In this document: positions 9,248 to 15,533 of the stretch, in pieces
Position numbering within the stretch: position 1 is the stretch's first letter
How the letters are laid out: every line of letters starts with the position of its first letter
Assembly (NCBI RefSeq): GCF_000527175.1
Contig: NZ_AZUR01000001.1
Coordinates: 591,010-655,009 of the forward strand
DNA from: Pseudogulbenkiania sp. MAI-1
GTDB taxonomy: Bacteria; Pseudomonadota; Gammaproteobacteria; Burkholderiales; Chromobacteriaceae
DNA: 64,000 bases
Reading direction: 5' to 3'
Translations under genes and position numbers: made by a program
Notes under the pieces: model-generated
What the model saw: only the letters and a program-made list of their open reading frames with translations
The model's database searches: none
Told to the model about the DNA's origin: nothing

Positions 9248-10330
9248 ATGAAGATGGAAACCATGACCGGCAACCCGCTCGCTACCGACGGCTTCGAATT
9301 CGTCGAGTTCACCGCGCCGAAGGAAGAAGAGCTGGAACATCTGCGCCAGCTTTTCCTGTCGCTGGGGTTTACCGAAATCGCCCGCCATCGCAGCAAGAAC
9401 GTGCGGCTGTTCCGCCAGGGCGACATCAACTTCATCTTGAACGGCGAGCGCAGCCAGCCTGCTAGCGAGTTCGGCAAGGTGCACGGCCCGTCGGCCTGCG
9501 CCATGGCTTGGCGCGTGAAGGACGCGGCCAAGGCCTACGAGTATGCGCTGGAGCACGGAGCCCTGCCGTATGAGCGCCCGATCGGCTGCATGGAGCTCAA
9601 CATCCCGGCGGTCGGCGGTATCGGCGGTTCGGCGCTGTACTTCGTCGACCGCTACGGCGACGAACACAATATCTACGACGTCGATTTCGTGCCGCTGGAG
9701 GGAGTGGACCAGCACCCGGTCGGCGTCGGGCTCAAGGAGATCGACCACCTCACCCACAACGTGATGCGCGGCAACATGGACAAGTGGGCCGGCTTCTACG
9801 AGAGCATCGGCAATTTCAAGGAAATCCGCTACTTCGACATCGAGGGCAAGCTGACTGGACTGGTGTCGCGGGCGATGACGAGCCCGTGCGGCAAGATCCG
9901 CATCCCGATCAACGAGTCGTCCGACGACAAGAGCCAGATCGAGGAATTCCTGCGCGCCTATCACGGAGAGGGCATCCAGCACATCGCGCTGTCCACCGAC
10001 GACATCTACCACACGGTGGAAACGCTGAAGGCCGCCGGCACGCGCTTCCTCGACACGCCGGACACCTACTACGACAAGGTCGACGAGCGCGTGCCGGGGC
10101 ATGGCGAAGACCTCGAGCGGCTGCGCAAGAACCGCATCCTGGTCGACGGCGCGCCGGTGGAAGGCGCGGGCATCCTGCTGCAGATCTTCACCGAGACGGT
10201 GATCGGGCCGATCTTCTTCGAGATCATCCAGCGCAAGGGCAACGAGGGTTTCGGTGAGGGCAACTTCAAGGCCTTGTTCGAGTCGATCGAGGAAGACCAG
10301 ATCAGGCGCGGCGTGTTGAAGGCCGACTGA
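9248..10330 (+). CDS. hpd: 4-hydroxyphenylpyruvate dioxygenase
   Basis: A 360-residue two-module vicinal-oxygen-chelate dioxygenase that makes homogentisate from 4-hydroxyphenylpyruvate. Metal ligands appear as H167 (EIDHLTH), H245 (GIQHIAL) and E325 (IFFEIIQ). The ATG at 9248 is preceded by GAGGAGAAA. It follows phhA by 66 bases; the aminotransferase that would link tyrosine to its substrate is not in the window. A palindromic element directly follows the stop. Confidence 0.95.
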   Translation: MKMETMTGNPLATDGFEFVEFTAPKEEELEHLRQLFLSLGFTEIARHRSKNVRLFRQGDINFILNGERSQPASEFGKVHGPSACAMAWRVKDAAKAYEYALEHGALPYERPIGCMELNIPAVGGIGGSALYFVDRYGDEHNIYDVDFVPLEGVDQHPVGVGLKEIDHLTHNVMRGNMDKWAGFYESIGNFKEIRYFDIEGKLTGLVSRAMTSPCGKIRIPINESSDDKSQIEEFLRAYHGEGIQHIALSTDDIYHTVETLKAAGTRFLDTPDTYYDKVDERVPGHGEDLERLRKNRILVDGAPVEGAGILLQIFTETVIGPIFFEIIQRKGNEGFGEGNFKALFESIEEDQIRRGVLKAD

Positions 10331-10453
10331 GAACTTGTGAATAAATCTGCTGTGCCCCCCGGGGCCGGTCCTGTGATGCTCGCCGTACCACTTGTACGGC
10401 TGTGCTTCTCGAACCGGCCGCGGGGCGCTCGCAACGATTTCTTGCACAAGTCC
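10331..10453. repeat. 123-bp near-palindromic (MITE/REP-like) element
   Basis: Most of this segment folds back on itself. The outer ends GAACTTGTGAATAAAT (10331) and the complement of ATTTCTTGCACAAGTCC (ending 10453) match with few changes, including ACTTGTG/CACAAGT. Inner arms GGCCGGT (10363) and ACCGGCC (10413) and a CCGTAC/GTACGG core (10383/10394) continue the dyad. It lies in the gap between hpd and hmgA and carries no coding frame. It could be a miniature mobile element or an extragenic palindrome; copy number is unknown. Confidence 0.6.
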
Positions 10454-10473
10454 TGAGCCGCCAATTGTTGTCT

Positions 10474-10500
10474 TTCGGCCAACTTTTAAGTTTGGCCGAA
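10474..10500. promoter_or_regulatory. 27-bp inverted repeat before hmgA
   Basis: Arms TTCGGCCAA and TTGGCCGAA flank a 9-base A/T-rich core, 28 bases before the hmgA start. No U-run follows, so an operator or leader hairpin is more likely than a terminator. The binding protein is unknown. Confidence 0.45.
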
Positions 10501-10528
10501 GCCTGCCAGACCACACAGGAATTGCATC

Positions 10529-11659
10529 ATGCGCAAATGGATCAGCTTTCCTCACCGCGAGGGCACCGTCTCGCGCCAGGCCCACGCCGACTTGCCGGCC
10601 GAGGCCATCTACGAACGCGAAGTCGGCCGCAGTGGCTTCTTCGGTCCGGCCACTCACCTGCACCATAAGCACCCGCCCACTGCCTGGAGCGCCTGGGAGG
10701 GGCCGCTGCGTCCCCGTGCCTTCGACCTGAACGAACTGCCCAAGGTCGGCGCCATGCCGTTTTCCGCCGCCACCGTGCTGAAGAACGCCCACTGCGACTT
10801 CCGCATCTGGAGCGTCGACCAGGCCATGCCGGCGCTGTTCCGCAACGGCGACGGCGACGACGTGCTGTTCATCCACGAAGGCAGCGGCGAGCTGTTCTGC
10901 GATTACGGCCACCTGAGCTACCGCGACGGCGACTACATCCTGATCCCGCGCTCGACCAGCTGGCGCATCGAACCGGCCGAGCGCACCACGATGCTGCTGA
11001 TCGAGGCCACCAACGGCGCCTACCAGTTGCCCGACAAGGGCCTGGTCGGGCCGCACGCCATCTTCGACGAGGCCATGCTCGACATGGCGCAGATCGACGA
11101 CGCCTTCCGCGCCCAGCAGACCGAGGACGAATGGCAGGTGGTGATCAAGCGCCGCGGCGCGCTCTCCACCGTCACCTACCCGTTCAACCCGCTCGACGCC
11201 ATCGGCTGGCACGGCAATCTCGCGGTGTGCCGCATCAACTGGCGCGACATCCGCCCGCTGATGTCGCACCGCTACCACCTGCCGCCGTCGGCGCACAGCA
11301 CCTTCGTCGCCGAGCGTTTCGTGATCTGCACCTTCGTGCCGCGCCCGATCGAATCCGATCCCGGCGCGCTCAAGGTGCCGTTCTATCACAACAACGACGA
11401 CTACGACGAAGTGATCTTCTACCACGCCGGGGACTTCTTCAGCCGCGACAACATCAAGCCCGGCATGCTGACCTTCCACCCGGCCGGCTTCACCCACGGC
11501 CCGCACCCGAAGGCGTTCGCCAAGGCGATGAGCGATCCGAAGACCTTCACCGACGAAGTGGCGGTGATGATCGATGCACGCGATGCGCTGGAGCAGGGCG
11601 AGGCCATGGCCGGGACGGAATGGACCGGCTATGTGGACAGCTGGAAACCCAAGGCCTGA
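10529..11659 (+). CDS. hmgA: Homogentisate 1,2-dioxygenase (short form)
   Basis: A 376-residue double-cupin protein of the homogentisate dioxygenase family, which opens the ring to maleylacetoacetate. Candidate iron ligands are H287 and E294 (FYHNNDDYDE) and a His in FTHGPH (323-326). It is some 50 residues shorter than the common 430-residue enzymes, but its place between hpd and the fumarylacetoacetase/maiA pair fits this step exactly. The ATG at 10529 follows CACAGGA. Family call is good; exact substrate rests on context. Confidence 0.87.
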   Translation: MRKWISFPHREGTVSRQAHADLPAEAIYEREVGRSGFFGPATHLHHKHPPTAWSAWEGPLRPRAFDLNELPKVGAMPFSAATVLKNAHCDFRIWSVDQAMPALFRNGDGDDVLFIHEGSGELFCDYGHLSYRDGDYILIPRSTSWRIEPAERTTMLLIEATNGAYQLPDKGLVGPHAIFDEAMLDMAQIDDAFRAQQTEDEWQVVIKRRGALSTVTYPFNPLDAIGWHGNLAVCRINWRDIRPLMSHRYHLPPSAHSTFVAERFVICTFVPRPIESDPGALKVPFYHNNDDYDEVIFYHAGDFFSRDNIKPGMLTFHPAGFTHGPHPKAFAKAMSDPKTFTDEVAVMIDARDALEQGEAMAGTEWTGYVDSWKPKA

Positions 11660-11853
11660 GAATCGGCTTTCGACGCGCATGCCGTGCTCCGGCGCGGGGG
11701 CCCGCACCGGAGTGGCCTTGTGACAGGGCCTTCGGGCTCTGTGACCGGGCCTGCGGCCCTTGGCGGCTTTGCATTCCCGCCGGCCGAGCCGCCTGCGCCG
11801 CGCGTCGAGAACCGCGTCTCCGTCCGAACAACGAGCAAGACGAGAACCCACCG

Positions 11854-12837
11854 ATGAAACTCGCCACCTACCAGAACTCCACCCGCGACGGCCAGCTGAT
11901 GGTCGTCAGCCGCGACCTCACCCGCGCCGTCGCCGTCCCGCACATCGCCGCCAGCCTGCAGGCGGCGCTCGACGACTGGGACAAGATCGAACCGCAACTG
12001 CAGCAGGTCTACCAGGCGCTCAACCGCGGCGAGGCCGCCGGTGCGGAAGCCTTCGACCAGGCCCGCTGCCACAGCCCGCTGCCGCGCGCCTACCAATGGG
12101 CCGATGGCAGTGCCTACCTCAACCACGTCGAGCTGGTGCGCAAGGCGCGCGGCGCCACTGTGCCGGAGAGCTTCTATAGCGATCCGCTGATGTACCAGGG
12201 CGGCTCCGACAACTTCCTGCCGCCGCGCGCGGCGATTCCGCTACGCGACCCGGCCTGGGGACTGGACTTCGAAGGTGAGGTGGCGGTGATCACCGGCGAC
12301 GTGACGCTGGGCGCCGGCGTCGAGGCCTGCGGCCGCGCCATCCGCCTGCTGATGCTGGTCAACGACGTCACACTGCGCAACCTGATCCCCAACGAGCTCG
12401 CCAAGGGCTTCGGCTTCTTCCAGAGCAAGCCCGCCACTGCTTTCTCGCCGGTGGCGGTCACGCCGGACGAACTGGGCGAAGCCTGGGAAGGCGGCAAGGT
12501 ACATCTGCCGTTGCTGGTCGACTACAACGACGCCTTCTACGGCCGCCCCAACGCCGGTGTCGAGATGCAGTTCAGCTTCCCCGAGCTGGTGGCTCACGTC
12601 GCCAAGACCCGTGCGCTCGCCGCCGGCTCCATCGTCGGCTCCGGTACCGTGTCCAACCACGACCGCAGCGTCGGCAGCTGCTGCCTGGCCGAACAGCGCA
12701 TGATCGAGATCATCGACAGCGGCGAGGCCCGCACGCCGTTCATGAAGGTGGGCGACAAGGTGCGCATCGAGATGAAGAACGCTGCCGGCGAAAGCCTGTT
12801 CGGTGCCATCGAGCAGACGGTGGTGGCGCATGACTGA
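11854..12837 (+). CDS. Fumarylacetoacetase (FAH family)
   Basis: A 327-residue fumarylacetoacetate hydrolase-family protein that should split fumarylacetoacetate into fumarate and acetoacetate. The metal site is seen in LDFEGEVAVITGD (Glu ligands), and GSGTVSNHD is a family block near the C-terminus. It is the short FAH type rather than the 420-residue fungal/animal type. ATG at 11854 starts MKLATYQN. The 194-base gap before it is GC-rich with small hairpins. Its stop overlaps the maiA start by 8 bases. Confidence 0.9.
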   Translation: MKLATYQNSTRDGQLMVVSRDLTRAVAVPHIAASLQAALDDWDKIEPQLQQVYQALNRGEAAGAEAFDQARCHSPLPRAYQWADGSAYLNHVELVRKARGATVPESFYSDPLMYQGGSDNFLPPRAAIPLRDPAWGLDFEGEVAVITGDVTLGAGVEACGRAIRLLMLVNDVTLRNLIPNELAKGFGFFQSKPATAFSPVAVTPDELGEAWEGGKVHLPLLVDYNDAFYGRPNAGVEMQFSFPELVAHVAKTRALAAGSIVGSGTVSNHDRSVGSCCLAEQRMIEIIDSGEARTPFMKVGDKVRIEMKNAAGESLFGAIEQTVVAHD

Positions 12838-13483
12838 GTCCCGCACCCTGTACGGCTACTTCCGCTCCAGCGCCGCCTACCGCGTGCGCATCGCGCTCAA
12901 CCACAAGGGCCTGGACTATACCCAGGCCCCGGTGAGCCTGGTCAAGGGTGAGCAGCAGGCGCCCGACTACCTGGCGCTCAACCCGCAAGGGCTGGTGCCG
13001 GCGTTGTCCGACAATGGTGTGCTGCTCACCCAGTCGCTGGCGATCTGCGAATACCTCGACGAAGCCTATCCGGATACGCCGCGACTGCTGCCGGCCGAAC
13101 CGGTGGCACGCGCCCGGGTGCGCGCCATCGCTCAGGCCATCGCCTGTGAAATCCACCCGCTCAACAACTTGCGCGTGCTGAACTACCTGAAGCAGGAGCT
13201 GGGCGTGGACGAGGAGGCGCGCAACGGCTGGTATCGCCATTGGGTGGAGCTGGGCTTTGCCGCGCTGGAACGGACCCTGGCGAACAGCGCCGGCCCGTAT
13301 TGTTTCGGTGAGACGGTGACGCTGGCCGACGTCTGCCTGGTGCCGCAGCTGTTCAACGCCCGGCGTTTCTCGGTCGACCTCACGCCGTACCCGCGTCTGG
13401 TCGCCGTGGGCGAGGTGCTGGAGCGCCTGCCGGCCTTCGCCGCCGCCCACCCGTCGCGCCAGCCGGATGCGCCGCCGGCCTGA
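12830..13483 (+). CDS. maiA: Maleylacetoacetate isomerase (zeta-class GST)
   Basis: A 217-residue zeta-class glutathione transferase that isomerises maleylacetoacetate to fumarylacetoacetate. The active-site loop SSAAYRVRIALN near residue 11 matches the SSxSxRVRIAL family motif, and PQGLVPAL and QSLAICEYLDE form the glutathione site. I chose ATG at 12830, overlapping the stop of the preceding gene (ATGACTGA), over an in-frame upstream start at 12803 inside that gene. The overlap implies translational coupling and balanced supply of the last two steps of homogentisate breakdown. Confidence 0.94.
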   Translation: MTESRTLYGYFRSSAAYRVRIALNHKGLDYTQAPVSLVKGEQQAPDYLALNPQGLVPALSDNGVLLTQSLAICEYLDEAYPDTPRLLPAEPVARARVRAIAQAIACEIHPLNNLRVLNYLKQELGVDEEARNGWYRHWVELGFAALERTLANSAGPYCFGETVTLADVCLVPQLFNARRFSVDLTPYPRLVAVGEVLERLPAFAAAHPSRQPDAPPA

Positions 13484-13624
13484 GCGGGGTAGGGTGGCAG
13501 GCGTTCGCGGGCCCTGCGTGGTCCGAAAGTCGTCTGTTTGCCTGTCAGTTTGCATTAGGGCTTGACGCCCTAGGCTGGATTCTGATTTAATGCGCATCTC
13601 TGACGACGCAGTGATGTCGCATGG

Positions 13625-13700
13625 GGCCAATTAGCTCAGTTGGTAGAGCAGCGGATTGAAAATCCGCGTGTCCTTGGTTCGATTCCGAGATTGGCCACCA
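13625..13700 (+). tRNA. tRNA-Phe (GAA), copy 1
   Basis: A 76-base cloverleaf with encoded CCA. The acceptor stem is GGCCAAT/ATTGGCC, the anticodon stem GCGGA/TCCGC carries loop TTGAAAA (GAA), and the T stem CTTGG/CCGAG is intact. Confidence 0.96.
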
Positions 13701-13744
13701 CTTGAATCTTTCGAGTGGTCATCGGCGACAGAATGCGTTTTCAT

Positions 13745-13820
13745 GGCCAAGTAGCTCAGTTGGTAGAGCAGCGGATTGAAAATCCGCGTGTCGGTGGTTC
13801 GATTCCGCCCTTGGCCACCA
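13745..13820 (+). tRNA. tRNA-Phe (GAA), copy 2
   Basis: A second 76-base tRNA-Phe with CCA, 44 bases after the first. The D and anticodon arms are identical to copy 1. The acceptor stem is GGCCAAG/CTTGGCC and the T stem is GGTGG/CCGCC, each with compensating changes. Confidence 0.96.
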
Positions 13821-13830
13821 GGTTTCACGA

Positions 13831-13861
13831 AAAGCCCGCTACTCCGGTAGCGGGCTTTTTG
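13831..13861 (+). terminator. Terminator after the tRNA-Phe pair
   Basis: AAAGCCCGCTAC pairs with GTAGCGGGCTTT across a 4-base loop and ends in TTTTT, closing the tRNA transcription unit. Confidence 0.9.
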
Positions 13862-13893
13862 TTTGTGCGCCCGGCAGGGCGGGCGTACGACAA

Positions 13894-13922
13894 CAAAAAC
13901 CCCGTCGCGAGGACGGGGTTGT
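13894..13922 (-). terminator. Terminator of dctA
   Basis: On the minus strand CCCCGTC and GACGGGG form a stem followed by GTTTTTG. It closes the symporter gene on the opposite strand to the tRNA terminator. Confidence 0.85.
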
Positions 13923-13943
13923 CGATTCTATAGCGCGCTAAAC

Positions 13944-15284
13944 TCAGGCGTTGCCGGTCTTGCTGGTCAGCACCATGGTATCCAGTGCTTGCTCGGCTAC
14001 CGCTTCCGGCTCGTCGGCTTCTTCCACGGTTTCGCCGTTCAGCACGCGGTTCATGCGTTCCACGTCGAGCGCATTCTCCCATTTGGCGACCACCACGGTG
14101 GCCACACCGTTGCCGATCAGGTTGGTGATGGCGCGCGCTTCGGACATGAAGCGGTCTACGCCCAAGAGCAGAGCCAGGCCTTCCACCGGCAGCTTGCCGC
14201 CCATGGTGGCGAGCGTCGCGGCCAGGGTGATGAAGCCACCGCCGGTCACCGCCGCCGCGCCCTTCGAGGTCAGCAGCAGCACGCCCAACAGGCCCAGTTC
14301 CTCGCCCAGCGTCAGGTCCACGTTCACCGCCTGGGCGATGAAGATGGCGGCCATGGTCAGGTAGATCGAGGTGCCGTCGAGGTTGAACGAGTAGCCGGTC
14401 GGAACCACCATGCCCACCACCGGCTTGGCGCAGCCGAGGTTTTCCAGCTTGGTCATCATGCGCGGCAGCGCCGATTCGGACGACGAGGTGCCGAGCACCA
14501 GGATCAGCTCTTCCTTGATGTAGGCGAGGAACTTCCACAGGCTGAAGCCGGACAGCTTGGCGATACCGCCCAGCACGACGAACACGAAGGCGGCGCAGGT
14601 CAGGTACACGCACAGCATCAGGTAGCTCAGCTGCTTGAGCGAGCCCACGCCGTACTTGCCGATGGTGAAGGCCATGGCACCGAAGGCGCCGATCGGGGCC
14701 AGCTTCATGATGATGCCGATGATGTGGAACATGGCGTGGGAGAATTCGTCCAGAATGCTTACCAGCGGCTTGCCCTTCTCGCCCATGGCCGACAGGGCCA
14801 CTCCCATCAGCACCGAGAACAGCAGCACCTGCAGGATCTCGCCTTCGGCGAAGGCGGACACCACGCTGTGCGGGATGATGTTCATCAGGAAGTCGATGGT
14901 GCTCATCGACTTGGCGCCGTCGGCGTACTTGGCCACGGCGGCGGCGTCCAGCGTGGACGGGTCGATGTTGAGGCCGGCGCCCGGCTTGAGAACGTTGACC
15001 ACCACCAGGCCGATCACCAGCGCCAGCGTGGTCACCACTTCAAAGTACAGCAGGGCCTTGCCGCCGACACGGCCGACTTCCTTCATGCTGCCCATCTTGG
15101 CGATGCCCACCACCACGGTGGTGAAGATGATCGGGGCGATCATCATCTTGATCAGCTTGATGAAGGCGTCGCCCAGCGGTTTCATCTTGGCACCGAGTTC
15201 CGGTGCCACGCCGCCCAGCGTGACGCCGATGGCGATCGCCAGCAGCACCTGGAAGTAAAGACGGGTGTAGAACGGTTTCTTCAT
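13944..15284 (-). CDS. dctA: Dicarboxylate/amino acid:cation symporter (DctA type)
   Basis: A 446-residue inner-membrane transporter of the DAACS family, taking up C4-dicarboxylates or glutamate/aspartate with protons or sodium. It shows repeated hydrophobic helices, the serine-rich hairpin GTSSSESALPRMM, and the substrate motif PTGYSFNLDGTSIYLTMA, all diagnostic. I chose ATG at 15284 (MKKPFYTRLYFQ), preceded by AGGGA, over an in-frame start at 15308. DctA versus GltP cannot be settled by eye; fumarate produced by the nearby tyrosine pathway makes a C4-dicarboxylate role plausible but unproven. Confidence 0.88.
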   Translation of the reverse strand: MKKPFYTRLYFQVLLAIAIGVTLGGVAPELGAKMKPLGDAFIKLIKMMIAPIIFTTVVVGIAKMGSMKEVGRVGGKALLYFEVVTTLALVIGLVVVNVLKPGAGLNIDPSTLDAAAVAKYADGAKSMSTIDFLMNIIPHSVVSAFAEGEILQVLLFSVLMGVALSAMGEKGKPLVSILDEFSHAMFHIIGIIMKLAPIGAFGAMAFTIGKYGVGSLKQLSYLMLCVYLTCAAFVFVVLGGIAKLSGFSLWKFLAYIKEELILVLGTSSSESALPRMMTKLENLGCAKPVVGMVVPTGYSFNLDGTSIYLTMAAIFIAQAVNVDLTLGEELGLLGVLLLTSKGAAAVTGGGFITLAATLATMGGKLPVEGLALLLGVDRFMSEARAITNLIGNGVATVVVAKWENALDVERMNRVLNGETVEEADEPEAVAEQALDTMVLTSKTGNA

Positions 15285-15473
15285 GTCAATCCCTGTCGCT
15301 ATCAACAATATCGTGTGTGAACGCCGTGGCCGGACCGCGGTAGGGCTGTGGCACGACTCGCGACGGATGCTAACAGCGACATTAGCGTTGGCTAATTGGC
15401 GAAATCCCTAACAAACCGGAATGGTCGTCATTCCTGATCGGAATTGTGCGAAGCGGGGGAGAGGGGCGTAGCG

Positions 15474-15508
15474 ACAAAAACGAAGCCGCCATCGGCGGAT
15501 GGCGGCTT
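15474..15508 (-). terminator. Terminator of the THUMP methyltransferase gene
   Basis: AAGCCGCCATC and GATGGCGGCTT form an 11-bp stem; on the minus strand it is followed by CGTTTTTGTC. Confidence 0.85.
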
Positions 15509-15533
15509 GTCGGGGGGTAATGTGGCGTGAGGC

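Noticed and set aside
9245..11851. An 868-codon minus-strand frame across hpd and hmgA
   Set aside because: It is antisense to two clear catabolic genes and spans the palindromic element; no motifs.
11660..11853. GC-rich hairpins between hmgA and the fumarylacetoacetase gene as a terminator
   Set aside because: Small dyads such as ACAGGGCC...GGCTCTGT are present but no U-run follows, and the downstream gene belongs to the same pathway.
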